Assembly (NCBI GenBank): GCA_033283335.1
Contig: JAWMQP010000002.1
Coordinates: 248,001 to 312,000 of the forward strand
Source of the DNA: Pseudomaricurvus sp033283335
Lineage (GTDB): Bacteria > Pseudomonadota > Gammaproteobacteria > Pseudomonadales > Cellvibrionaceae
Reading direction: 5' to 3'
DNA: 64,000 nucleotides
The stretch's first letter is position 1, and each line of letters starts with the position of its first letter. Positions 49,505 to 57,810 of this stretch are shown piece after piece. A program made the translations under genes and the position numbers. The notes below the pieces were generated by a model, which saw nothing but the letters and a program-made list of their open reading frames with translations, searched no databases and was not told the DNA's origin.

Positions 49505-49656
49505 GTCATCTTGTTGAGTCTCTGGTGAGCCACCTGTATTGGCCTTCTAAAGCGGGGCTGGCGTTTCTCAAAAAAGGCCAGGGCGCCTTCGGCAAAATCC
49601 TCGCTGCGAATGGCGCTGTTTTGCAGCAGGGCCTCTTGTTCGAGGCAAAAGTTCAG
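49505..49656 (-). pseudogene. enoyl-CoA hydratase/crotonase, 3' remnant
   Basis: The minus strand reads LNFCLEQEALLQNSAIRS, EDFAEGALAFFEKRQPRF and more, the unmistakable C-terminal helix of crotonase-fold enzymes (SEDF-x-EG-x-x-AF-x-EKR). Everything 5' of about 49656 is missing, so roughly four-fifths of the gene has been lost. Its broken edge abuts the acyl-CoA synthetase remnant on the other strand. Confidence 0.8.
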
Positions 49657-49658
49657 GT

Positions 49659-49957
49659 CAGATGTTGGGCTATTACAAAATGACCGCCGAAATCGATGGT
49701 AATATGACTGAAGATGGTTTCTTTCACACCGGCGATCGAGACATCGTGGTCAGTGAAGTCAGTTTAAGGGTTATCGGTCGTGTTAAAGAGCTGTTTAAAA
49801 CCGGCAAAGGAAAATACGTAGCGCCGGTTCCGATAGAGAACAAATTGGGCGCTTATCCGATATTGACGTGTCCTGCACTACGGGGCCGGGGCAGCCACAA
49901 CCGTTTGCGCTGGCCGATCAATGGCGTTCGCTTAACCGGCGAGTCATATGGGAATGA
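49659..49957 (+). pseudogene. long-chain acyl-CoA synthetase, 3' part
   Basis: The plus strand begins abruptly with MLGYYKMTAEIDGNMTEDGFFHTGD, then VIGRVKELFKTGKGKYVAP and PIENKLGAYPIL, the C-terminal catalytic and hinge block of AMP-forming long-chain acyl-CoA synthetases. A frame change near 49860 gives SCTTGPGQPQPFALADQW in the next frame, continuing the family's V-T-G-x-G-Q-P-Q-P-F-A-L-V segment, until TGA at 49955. N-terminal AMP-binding motifs are gone. Confidence 0.85.
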
Positions 49958-50090
49958 AATGTGTGGCATGTCCGCGTACCTACATCCCGGCTATGATAGA
50001 CAGGTATCGACACAGCAAACGGGCGTTAATTTTTTTTGCAACGACGTTGAGGGCATAGATCTGACCTTTATTAAAAGGACAAATGTGGTT

Positions 50091-50996
50091 ATGACTGATG
50101 TAAGTTATCAACAGCAGGCATCCGGTAGAACCGGTCCCAAAAGCAACTCCTGGCAGGGGGCAGAGAGCTTCGACTTTCTCCAGCCCCAGGGCGAGGAGGC
50201 CTTGTTGCCCGCTGACTCAGTGACCTGGCGTGTGTTTAAAAACCCGGTTGCCATGTTTGTCGGCGGTATCACGGCCGTCATTCTGGAACTGGCCGAGCCG
50301 CGTGTGTGCGATGGAGTCTGGAATAACACCACATTCAGAACTGATCCTCTTGGCCGGTTGCGCCGTACCGGCCTGGCTGCCATGGTGACGGTCTACGGGC
50401 CGCACAGCAAAGCCAAGGCCATGATTGCCGGCATCAACAGGATGCACGGCAACATCACCGGTGTCACTGCGGCGGGACAGGCCTACAACGCCCTTGACGA
50501 GGAGCTGCTGAACTGGGTGCAGGCTACGGCCAGTTATGGGTTCCTTGAGGCCTATTGCCAATTGGTAAAAAAACTTTCCGCGGAGGAAAAGGACGCTGTT
50601 TATCGGGAGGGGGCCGTCGCTGCCAGACTCTACGGCGCTGTGGGAGCGCCGGAGTCAGTGGCTGAGCAGGAGGCGCTGTTTGATGCCATGCGCGCGCACC
50701 TGCAGCCTACTGAGGTGATTGAAGAGTTCCTGCAGTTGATGTTACAGACTCCCGTATTCCCCAAATTCCTTCGACCTTATCAGCACCTGCTGGTGCGTGT
50801 AGCCGTGGGCATTCTACCCCGCGACATTCGGCAATACCTGAATCTTGAGGCCCGCTGGCAATTGCCGGGTTGGCAGCTAAATGTCGTGCAATGGACAGGC
50901 CGTCTGGCCGATCGGCTGGTGATTAAAGCCAGTCCGGCAGTGCACGCCTGCAGACGCTTGGGTTTGCCAGATAACTACCTCTATAAACTCTCATAG
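50091..50996 (+). CDS. oxygenase MpaB family (DUF2236) protein
   Basis: A 301-residue protein of the DUF2236/MpaB family, whose characterised members are haem-dependent or related oxygenases that cleave or modify hydrophobic substrates. Family features are AMFVGGITAVILELAEPRVCDGVWNNTTFRTDPLGRLRRTGLAAMVTVYGP (in order) and MHGNITGVTAAGQAYNALDEELLNWVQATASYGFLEAY, with conserved histidines and arginines. The ATG at 50091 is preferred because the upstream open frame is the decayed acyl-CoA synthetase. It leads the catabolic island, ahead of the amidohydrolase by 145 bp. Confidence 0.85.
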   Translation: MTDVSYQQQASGRTGPKSNSWQGAESFDFLQPQGEEALLPADSVTWRVFKNPVAMFVGGITAVILELAEPRVCDGVWNNTTFRTDPLGRLRRTGLAAMVTVYGPHSKAKAMIAGINRMHGNITGVTAAGQAYNALDEELLNWVQATASYGFLEAYCQLVKKLSAEEKDAVYREGAVAARLYGAVGAPESVAEQEALFDAMRAHLQPTEVIEEFLQLMLQTPVFPKFLRPYQHLLVRVAVGILPRDIRQYLNLEARWQLPGWQLNVVQWTGRLADRLVIKASPAVHACRRLGLPDNYLYKLS

Positions 50997-51047
50997 ACTT
51001 AAGGCGCCAATTGGCTGAGCTAATAGCTAAGTTTACTTGATATAGGT

Positions 51048-51058
51048 CAACAATGTTG
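51048..51058. promoter_or_regulatory. CAACNNTGTTG palindrome, amidohydrolase operator candidate
   Basis: CAACAATGTTG is a perfect inverted repeat about 83 bp before the amidohydrolase start. The same 11-bp pattern (CAACGGTGTTG) occurs upstream of the monooxygenase operon at 55839, pointing to one shared regulator, of the TetR type by shape. This is inference from the sequence. Confidence 0.55.
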
Positions 51059-51140
51059 TCCAGTTAATGCTTCATGATTCCTCTTCCAATACTGATAACA
51101 ACGGGTACCTAACCCTGTCATCTCAAGCGGAGGAAGAGCG

Positions 51141-52457
51141 ATGAAAATGGACGATATGGTGATCATCAGCGTGGACGATCACATCAGTGAACCCCCGGAT
51201 ATGTTCGAGCGTCACCTTGAGGGTGAGGCTCTGGCCACAGCTCCCCAGTTTCACACCACCGAAGACGGTGCCAACTACTGGACCTACCAGGGCATGACTA
51301 TGACCTCGGTGGGCTTGAACGCGGTGGTCGGTCGGGTGCCGGAAGAATATGGCATGGAACCCCAATCCCTGGCCCAGGTGCGCAAGGGCTGTTACGACCC
51401 CAAGGCACGTCTGGAAGATATGAACGTCAATGGTATCGCCTGTTCGCTGAACTTTGGCAGTATTGGTGGCTTTGACGGCAGTCGATGTTTCCATAACGCA
51501 CCCGATAAAGAACTGGCTTTGATTCACCTGAAGGCCTATAACGATTGGCATATCCTGGATTGGTGTGGTACCGATCCCGGTCGCTTTATTCCCTGCGCCT
51601 TGTTGCCCACCTGGGATATGGGCGCCACCGTGGCGGAGATCAAACGCATTGCCGCCATGGGCTGCACGTCAGTTACCCTGACCGAAAACCCCACCAAGAT
51701 CGGTTTGCCCAGCATTCATAACGCGTATTGGGAGCCCATGTGGAAAGCGTTGTCCGAGTACCAGATTACCATCTGTCTGCACATTGGCTCTGGCAACCCG
51801 CAACCACACGCCTCCGATGAAACCCCCATCGAGGCCTGGATTACCACCATGCCAATGTCAATTGCCGTCGGGGCTGCTGACTGGCTGCAGCTGGATGCGT
51901 TGCTGCGTTATCCAGACCTGCGTATCTTCCTGTCGGAAAGTGGTATTGGCTGGATACCCTATTTCCTTGAACGCGCGGATTTCAGTCACTCCCGCCACAA
52001 GGCCTGGACCCATTCCGGTTATAACGGCATGAAACCCAGTGAGCTGTTCCGCCGTCACTTTATGACCTGCTTTATTGACGATGCGTTTGGCCTGAAAAAC
52101 CTGGAAGACGTCGGTGAAGACATGGTGGCTTATGAATGTGATTACCCCCATTCCGATACCTTGTGGCCGGAAGTCCCGGAGTATCTGTGGAAAAGCTTTC
52201 CCGACTTGACCGATACGCAAATCGACAAAATCACCCATTTGAATGCCATGCGCTGGTTGCGCTTCGATCCGTTCAAACACTACCGCCGGGAAGAATTAAC
52301 CGTAGCAGCGCTGCGTGCTAAAGCGGTAGCTGACGGCGTTGATACCACGCCAATTTCCACAGGTGGAGCGGCGCCTCTGGAAGAGGGTGAAGCTCTGCGT
52401 CGAGTTACTTCCGGCGACATCATGAAAATGATGAAAAAACAATCCAACGTGGCCTGA
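51141..52457 (+). CDS. amidohydrolase family metal-dependent hydrolase
   Basis: A 438-residue TIM-barrel hydrolase of the amidohydrolase_2 (ACMSD-like) group. The N-terminal SVDDHISEPPDMF holds the metal-binding D-x-H, TICLHIGSG gives a further metal histidine, and YECDYPHSDTLWPEV a late catalytic aspartate. Such proteins hydrolyse or decarboxylate cyclic and aromatic intermediates. A textbook ribosome site (GCGGAGGAAGAGCG) precedes the ATG. The dioxygenase gene follows after 22 bp, so the pair is an operon, placed under the CAACNNTGTTG site. Confidence 0.9.
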   Translation: MKMDDMVIISVDDHISEPPDMFERHLEGEALATAPQFHTTEDGANYWTYQGMTMTSVGLNAVVGRVPEEYGMEPQSLAQVRKGCYDPKARLEDMNVNGIACSLNFGSIGGFDGSRCFHNAPDKELALIHLKAYNDWHILDWCGTDPGRFIPCALLPTWDMGATVAEIKRIAAMGCTSVTLTENPTKIGLPSIHNAYWEPMWKALSEYQITICLHIGSGNPQPHASDETPIEAWITTMPMSIAVGAADWLQLDALLRYPDLRIFLSESGIGWIPYFLERADFSHSRHKAWTHSGYNGMKPSELFRRHFMTCFIDDAFGLKNLEDVGEDMVAYECDYPHSDTLWPEVPEYLWKSFPDLTDTQIDKITHLNAMRWLRFDPFKHYRREELTVAALRAKAVADGVDTTPISTGGAAPLEEGEALRRVTSGDIMKMMKKQSNVA

Positions 52458-52479
52458 TCAAGCGTTAAGGAGTCTACTG

Positions 52480-53331
52480 ATGTCTACAGCAACCGCTCTA
52501 CAACCAACATTGCAAGCACGTCTGGCCGCCGAAGATTTAAAGCCACTGATCGGCAGTCGTGTAAACCTCAGCAAAGCCGATTTGCTGAGTGGCAAATTCG
52601 CCGCGGATTTACGCGAATTACTGGAACAGCGAGGCGTTCTGGTGTTCCCTAAAATTGATTTTACGGATGACGAGCAGGCGGCATTTACTGAAACCATCGG
52701 CACGTTTCTACCGGAGATCAAGGGACAGAAGGTGTATAACATTTCCCTGGACAAGGCAAAAAACCCGAACCGTGATTACCTCAAAGGTTCGTTGTTCTGG
52801 CATATCGACGGTACCATGAACAAACGCCCCATTGGTGCTGCAGTGCTCTCGATGAAGGTGTTACCCACCTGGGGAGGCAACACCGAGTTTTGTAACACTT
52901 ATGCCTCTTATGAAGCCCTGCCGGAAGAAAAGCGACAGGAAATAGAGTCGCTGCGTGTGGTTCACTCCATGTGGAACACCCAGCTATACCACACCCCGGA
53001 ACCGACGCTGGCACAGCTGGAGGAATGGACGTCCATGGGTGAGGTTGAGCTGCCGTTGGTGTGGAAACACCGCTCGGGTCGCAAGTCGCTGGTACTCGGC
53101 AATACCGCTCAGGAAGTGGTGGGCAAGAACCGCCAGGAAAGCGCCAAAATCCTGCATGGGTTGCGGGAATGGGCCACTCAGGAACAGTTTGTCTACAGTC
53201 ACGAATGGTCTGTGGGCGATGCGGTGATGTGGGACAATACCGGTACCATGCACCGTGCCATGCCTTACGATCCAGACTGTGGCCGTTTGCTGCACCGCAC
53301 CAAAACCGAAGGTGAAGAACCTATCAGTTGA
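52480..53331 (+). CDS. TauD/TfdA family Fe(II)/2-oxoglutarate dioxygenase
   Basis: A 283-residue non-haem iron oxygenase. The iron triad is H108 and D110 in FWHIDGT plus H258 in TMHRAMPYD; R269 or R273 in GRLLHRT binds 2-oxoglutarate. The tidy core (LMVFPKIDF-like LVFPKIDFTDDE, TFLPEIKG, WGGNTEFCNTY) is that of TauD/TfdA, which hydroxylate substrates beside heteroatoms or ethers to cleave them. It is translated 22 bp after the amidohydrolase and closed by a strong terminator, so these two act together on one substrate. Confidence 0.92.
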   Translation: MSTATALQPTLQARLAAEDLKPLIGSRVNLSKADLLSGKFAADLRELLEQRGVLVFPKIDFTDDEQAAFTETIGTFLPEIKGQKVYNISLDKAKNPNRDYLKGSLFWHIDGTMNKRPIGAAVLSMKVLPTWGGNTEFCNTYASYEALPEEKRQEIESLRVVHSMWNTQLYHTPEPTLAQLEEWTSMGEVELPLVWKHRSGRKSLVLGNTAQEVVGKNRQESAKILHGLREWATQEQFVYSHEWSVGDAVMWDNTGTMHRAMPYDPDCGRLLHRTKTEGEEPIS

Positions 53332-53367
53332 CTGTTGCTATTCTCCGTAAAGATCCACCTTAGCTTT

Positions 53368-53395
53368 TGGCCAGCATTACGCTGGCCATTTTTTT
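53368..53395 (+). terminator. strong intrinsic terminator
   Basis: TGGCCAGC (53368-53375) pairs with GCTGGCCA (53381-53388) around ATTAC and continues as a seven-base T run. It ends the amidohydrolase-dioxygenase operon. Confidence 0.92.
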
Positions 53396-53437
53396 CCATA
53401 GGGGATCTGTGCAGTTTGCAGCAGGGCGTAACCGTCT

Positions 53438-54925
53438 ATGCTATCTAATGAGTCAAGCATTCGAACCACTGACACCACATCCACCCATTGTGGAGAGGGC
53501 ATCGTCAACTTGAAGTCGTTCCCTATTGGCATAAGATTCTTCACTAATCGTATGGATCAGAACGTGGCCTATACCACGCACGGGAAAGGTCCCTGGTTGG
53601 TGGTGCCCGCTTGGTGGGTGAGTCATTTGGAGTTGGATTGGGAGGACGATGATTATCGACAGTTCTTTTCGCAGCTGGCCGAGCATCACACGGTAGTACG
53701 CTACGATCGCCCCGGCGTGGGCATGAGCGATCACCATCGCAGCAGTTACACGCTGGAAGATGAGGTCAACACACTGGAGGACTTGATCGATCACCTGGCG
53801 ATTGAGCAGTGCTCCTTATTGGGCATCTCCTGCGGAGGTCCGGTTGCCGCCGCCTTTGCCCATGGTCACAAAAACTACGTCCAAAAGCTGGTGTTCCTCG
53901 GCTCATTTGCCCAGGGTTCTGATACCGCCGATCCGTTCATCCAGCAAGCGCTTTGCTCGCTGGTGTCGGCTCACTGGGGGATGGGGGCAAAAACCATTCT
54001 CGATCTGTTCGATCCACAGATGCCATCCGATCAACGCACGAAAACCGGCAGAAAACACAAAAAATCAGCTTCGCCACAAATGGCCGAGGCGTTGCTTAAG
54101 CTGACTTTCAGCATGGATGTGCGATCCATATTGCAAACACTGGAGCTGCCAGCTTTAGTCATACATCGACAGAAAGACCAAACCATTCATTTTGAGGCGG
54201 GCAAACAACTGGCTACGCTGCTACCGGATGCGCAACTGCTCAGCGTGCCCGGCGATGCTCACCTGCCCTGGGCAGGTGAGCGTCAGGATACCATCGTGTC
54301 GGCCATCGTGAATTTTACTGCCGGAAGTGCGCCCACGGACGAGCAGGACGAAAATATCGCCAATCAATTTCGATTGACCGGTGATGTGTGGACCATCTGT
54401 TTTAACAACAAGTGCATTTATTTGAAGCAAGCGCGAGGTTTACAGGATATTGCCCGCTTGCTGGACGCGAAAGGCGAAGAGCTGCATGTACTGGGTCTGG
54501 CCGCAGAGCCCAGAGACGACATGGGTATGCAGGCCAGTCGCCCTGACGACCTCCACGCAGGCACCACCGAATCCAACCTGTTGGATGAGCAGGCCATTGC
54601 GGCCTACCGACAGCGTTTATCGCAGCTTGCCACAGACAAAGACGCTGCCGCGGCCATCGAGGATGAAGCCGTTTACGCCTTGCTGGAGCAGGAAGAAGAA
54701 CAGCTGTTGCAGGTGTTAAGTCAGGGCCTGGGGCTTGGCGGTCGTCGCCGGGTGATGAACAGCCCCGCCGAAAAAGCCCGCAAGGCCGTGTCGGCTCGCA
54801 TCAAATCGAGCATCCAGCGTATTGGCCAAACCCATCCCGAACTCGCCGAGCATTTGAGCCAATCCATCATGACGGGCACCTATTGTCGTTATAATCCTCA
54901 ATATGCCATTCATTGGCGTACCTGA
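53438..54925 (+). CDS. alpha/beta hydrolase fused to a DNA-binding-regulator-type C-terminal domain
   Basis: A 495-residue protein. Residues 30-290 form an alpha/beta hydrolase: oxyanion area GKGPWLVVPAWWVSHLELD, nucleophile S131 in GISCGG, acid in HRQKDQTI and histidine in GDAHLPW. Residues 300-495 match the C-terminal region found in actinobacterial ATPase and adenylate-cyclase regulators: a strand pair (LTGDVWTICFNNKCIYLKQARGLQDIARLL) and a helical end (KARKAVSARIKSSIQRIGQTHPELAEHL then MTGTYCRYNP). The hydrolase motifs are intact, so it may be an enzyme, a ligand sensor or both. It sits between two operons of the catabolic island. Confidence 0.8.
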   Translation: MLSNESSIRTTDTTSTHCGEGIVNLKSFPIGIRFFTNRMDQNVAYTTHGKGPWLVVPAWWVSHLELDWEDDDYRQFFSQLAEHHTVVRYDRPGVGMSDHHRSSYTLEDEVNTLEDLIDHLAIEQCSLLGISCGGPVAAAFAHGHKNYVQKLVFLGSFAQGSDTADPFIQQALCSLVSAHWGMGAKTILDLFDPQMPSDQRTKTGRKHKKSASPQMAEALLKLTFSMDVRSILQTLELPALVIHRQKDQTIHFEAGKQLATLLPDAQLLSVPGDAHLPWAGERQDTIVSAIVNFTAGSAPTDEQDENIANQFRLTGDVWTICFNNKCIYLKQARGLQDIARLLDAKGEELHVLGLAAEPRDDMGMQASRPDDLHAGTTESNLLDEQAIAAYRQRLSQLATDKDAAAAIEDEAVYALLEQEEEQLLQVLSQGLGLGGRRRVMNSPAEKARKAVSARIKSSIQRIGQTHPELAEHLSQSIMTGTYCRYNPQYAIHWRT

Positions 54926-54971
54926 AGCGCCAAGGAATCTATTCTTACCCGCCAGATGTTTTCTAGCGCTT

Positions 54972-54995
54972 CGCCAGAGGAAAACTGGCGCCTTT
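54972..54995 (+). terminator. weak terminator after the hydrolase gene
   Basis: CGCCAG (54972-54977) pairs with CTGGCG (54985-54990) around AGGAAAA, followed by CCTTTATG. The stem is short and the T-run weak. Confidence 0.35.
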
Positions 54996-55030
54996 ATGTT
55001 GTTACTAACCACAATGTAGAGGACACAATT

Positions 55031-55600
55031 ATGACCACTTACCAGAACCCAACCCACTTTGACGCCGATGAACCTAACGCCAATGTCTCCATGGCGGCTC
55101 GCCATGAACCACTGAAAGCCCGTTATCTTGAACACCCTGAGGATGCCTGGATTACGGATCATGCCGAAACCCGTTCCGGGGAAACCAGCCTGCGTGATCC
55201 TTTACATGGCCGCGTTCACTGTAAAGACACTGCCATTGATTTCGCCGTACATAAAGCCGTGGGCGGGTTGAGTGATGCCCCCGTTCCTGGTGATATCCTC
55301 TGTGCCGCCCTGGCCAGCTGTATTGAGAGCACCCTGTGTGTGATTGCCAACCGGCTCGATATCCAGCTGCAGCGCTTGAATGTGCGGGTCACCGGCCAGG
55401 TAGATGTGCGGGGTACCTTGCGACTGGATGATTCGGTACCGGTGGGTTTCCAGCAGTTTGATGTGGACATCGACATTGAACCCGAAAAGGGCACCAATGC
55501 GGTGTTGTTCGACGCACTATTGGGTGCTGCTGAAACCAGTTGTGTGGTGATGCAAACCCTGCGCAATGGGGTGACTGTGAATACTTGTGTCAACCCATAA
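55031..55600 (+). CDS. OsmC family protein
   Basis: A 189-residue OsmC/Ohr-fold protein. The N-terminal part is HEPLKARYLEHPEDAWITDHA, followed by the core DAPVPGDILCAALASCIESTLCVIANRLDIQLQRLNVRVTGQVDVRG with the first reactive cysteine in LASCIES and the second in ETSCVVM. OsmC proteins reduce organic peroxides, which oxygenase-rich pathways produce, or act as thiol carriers. The ATG at 55031 follows AGAGGACA. It ends in a clear terminator before the monooxygenase operon. Confidence 0.9.
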   Translation: MTTYQNPTHFDADEPNANVSMAARHEPLKARYLEHPEDAWITDHAETRSGETSLRDPLHGRVHCKDTAIDFAVHKAVGGLSDAPVPGDILCAALASCIESTLCVIANRLDIQLQRLNVRVTGQVDVRGTLRLDDSVPVGFQQFDVDIDIEPEKGTNAVLFDALLGAAETSCVVMQTLRNGVTVNTCVNP

Positions 55601-55622
55601 TTCCAATATAACTACAGCCACG

Positions 55623-55660
55623 GGTAGCTAACGACCAGACGGAACTGTTGGCTACCTTTC
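55623..55660 (+). terminator. OsmC terminator
   Basis: GGTAGCTAAC (55623-55632) pairs with GTTGGCTACC (55647-55656) over 10 bp with one G-T pair, then TTTCCT. It follows the OsmC stop by 22 bp. The rest of the 55601-55902 gap is the control region of the monooxygenase operon. Confidence 0.7.
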
Positions 55661-55835
55661 CTCGGCACACCTGGGCTTTTATGTCGCCTCTTCTATTGTC
55701 CATTGTCTGGCCTCAATTTCCTGTCCTCAATTGTCATTCCACCCACTCCTTGTTCAAGGCAGGAACTGAAATTTCTGTCGACGCTTGACACAGATCAAGC
55801 AACTCCCAGATTGGCTCGTTGGCCTATTTATAAAT

Positions 55836-55852
55836 AAACAACGGTGTTGTTT
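55836..55852. promoter_or_regulatory. CAACNNTGTTG palindrome, monooxygenase operon operator candidate
   Basis: AAACAACGGTGTTGTTT is a perfect inverted repeat with 7-bp arms, 51 bp before the monooxygenase start. Its core CAACGGTGTTG matches the core CAACAATGTTG before the amidohydrolase gene at 51048, supporting one regulator for both units. Confidence 0.6.
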
Positions 55853-55902
55853 TATATGGGTAGGTTAACTGGTCGAGATGACCCTGAGGGAGGACAACAA
55901 TA

Positions 55903-57804
55903 ATGACCGTCAACACACCACTGCCAAGCGCAGACGACATCAACATTCCGGCGTTAAAAGACAAGTATCAACAAGAGCGAAACCGGCGGCTGCGCCGGGA
56001 AGGACAATCGCAGTATGTGAAGCCGGTAGAGGATTTTGCCCAGGTGTATGAGGGGGATCCCCACAAGCCCGTGGTGTCCCGTGATCCCATCTGCGAAGAG
56101 CTCGAGGTGGCGGTGCTGGGAGGCGGCTGGTCTGGCATTTTGGCGGGTGTACAGTTGCGTAAAGCCGGCATTCACAATTTTCGCAATATCGATCACGCCG
56201 GCGATTTTGGTGGCGTCTGGTACTGGAACCGCTATCCAGGTTTGCAGTGTGATAATGATGCCTACTGTTACTTCCCTATGCTGGAAGAAATGGATTACAT
56301 GCCGTCGAAAAAATTCACCGAAGGTTATGAAATCCTCGAATACGCCCAGAGTATCTGCCGCAAGTACGATCTCTATAAGAATGCTTTGTTCCACACTCTG
56401 GTCAATGGTTTGCGTTGGGATGAGGCCCAACAGCGCTGGCATATTAGTACTAAACAGGGCGATAGTATCCGCGCCCGCCACTTAATTGTCGCCAACGGCT
56501 TATTGAACATGCCGAAGCTGCCGGGCATTGCGGGTATCCATGATTTTAAAGGCCATATGTTTCACAGCGCCCGTTGGGATTACGATTTCACGGGCGGAAG
56601 TCAGCGTGAACCCGTGCTCGATAAACTGGCCGACAAACGAGTGGCACTGGTAGGTACCGGAGCCACAGCGATTCAGTTGGTGCCGTATCTGGGCAAGTAC
56701 GCCAAACAGTTTTATCTGTTACAGCGCACCCCTTCCTGTGTCGATACCCGTCGCAACTCAGAGACGGATCCGGACTGGGCCAAAAATTTGAAACCCGGTT
56801 GGCAGGCCGAACGCCGGGCTAATTTTCACCGCGGTGCCAACGAGCGTTTTCGCGCTGGTGAGGCGGATCAAATCCAGGATATCTGGACTGAAGTGAATCG
56901 CCATCTATCCATCGAGTTTGAACAAGACGATCACTGGCCCGACGATATGGAGTACGCAGCCCGTCGCGATGTGATGGACTTTCGGGTGATGGAGCGGCTG
57001 CGCCAACGGGTCGATGCGATTGTTAAAGACAAGGCCACGGCGGAAAAACTGAAGCCGTATTATCGCTATCAATGTAAACGACCCACTTCCAACGATAACT
57101 ATTACGACACCTTCAACCGCCCCAACGTGAGCTTGATCGATGTGTCCGAATCGCAAGGGGTGGAACAGTTAACCGAGCGGGGTTTTATCGCCAATGGTGA
57201 AGAATATGAAGTCGATTGCATCATTTTTGCCAGTGGCTACGAAGTCACCAGCGATCTTGAACGTCGCTGGGGGTTTGGCACCTTTACCGGTCGCGACGGG
57301 GTATCCATGTACGACAACTGGCGCGGTGGCTACCGGACTTTCCACGGGGTGATGACCCACGGTTTTCCCAATCTGTACATCATCGGCCTGAATCAGGGGG
57401 GACTGAATTCTACCCTCACTCTCAACTTCGAAGAGCAGTCGAAACACATCAGCTACATTATTCAATCTGCGCTGCGGCAAAACGCCACAACAGTCGAACC
57501 CACACAAGCGGCGCAGGAGGCCTATGTGCAGCACATTCGCGATACCGAAATCGATCGCACCGACTGGATTCGTGAGTGTACGCCGGGTTACTTCAATAAC
57601 GAGGGGCAACCGGATGTGGATGAACAGGGCAATGAGAAATATCGATTTTACCTGGGCGAAGTCTACGGTCCGGGTTGGGACGCGTTTGTGGCCTTGCTGG
57701 ATGAGTGGCGCCAGGCCGGTGACCTGCAGGGACTCAGCCTGAATGGCCAAGCATCTATATCTGCTCTAAGTACTGAATCCTTGGAAACCATAACGATCTG
57801 TTGA
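55903..57804 (+). CDS. Baeyer-Villiger-type flavin monooxygenase
   Basis: A 633-residue NADPH-dependent monooxygenase. An N-terminal extension of 65 residues precedes the FAD site (residues 69-78, VAVLGGGWSGIL) and the FGGVWYWNRYPGLQCD block. The type I BVMO fingerprint F-x-G-x-x-x-H-x-x-x-W-D is at F215-H221-W225-D226, and the second Rossmann motif GTGATA is at residues 251-256. Enzymes with this fingerprint insert oxygen next to ketones, giving esters or lactones. Homologues act on cyclic ketones or steroids; the substrate here is unknown. It heads an operon with the Rieske oxygenase (6-bp gap) and the SnoaL-like gene. Confidence 0.93.
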   Translation: MTVNTPLPSADDINIPALKDKYQQERNRRLRREGQSQYVKPVEDFAQVYEGDPHKPVVSRDPICEELEVAVLGGGWSGILAGVQLRKAGIHNFRNIDHAGDFGGVWYWNRYPGLQCDNDAYCYFPMLEEMDYMPSKKFTEGYEILEYAQSICRKYDLYKNALFHTLVNGLRWDEAQQRWHISTKQGDSIRARHLIVANGLLNMPKLPGIAGIHDFKGHMFHSARWDYDFTGGSQREPVLDKLADKRVALVGTGATAIQLVPYLGKYAKQFYLLQRTPSCVDTRRNSETDPDWAKNLKPGWQAERRANFHRGANERFRAGEADQIQDIWTEVNRHLSIEFEQDDHWPDDMEYAARRDVMDFRVMERLRQRVDAIVKDKATAEKLKPYYRYQCKRPTSNDNYYDTFNRPNVSLIDVSESQGVEQLTERGFIANGEEYEVDCIIFASGYEVTSDLERRWGFGTFTGRDGVSMYDNWRGGYRTFHGVMTHGFPNLYIIGLNQGGLNSTLTLNFEEQSKHISYIIQSALRQNATTVEPTQAAQEAYVQHIRDTEIDRTDWIRECTPGYFNNEGQPDVDEQGNEKYRFYLGEVYGPGWDAFVALLDEWRQAGDLQGLSLNGQASISALSTESLETITIC

Positions 57805-57810
57805 GAGGAG

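Noticed and set aside
49662..50090. N-terminal extension of the MpaB-like oxygenase.
   Set aside because: This part is the frameshifted acyl-CoA synthetase remnant that happens to be open in the same frame; the oxygenase starts at 50091.
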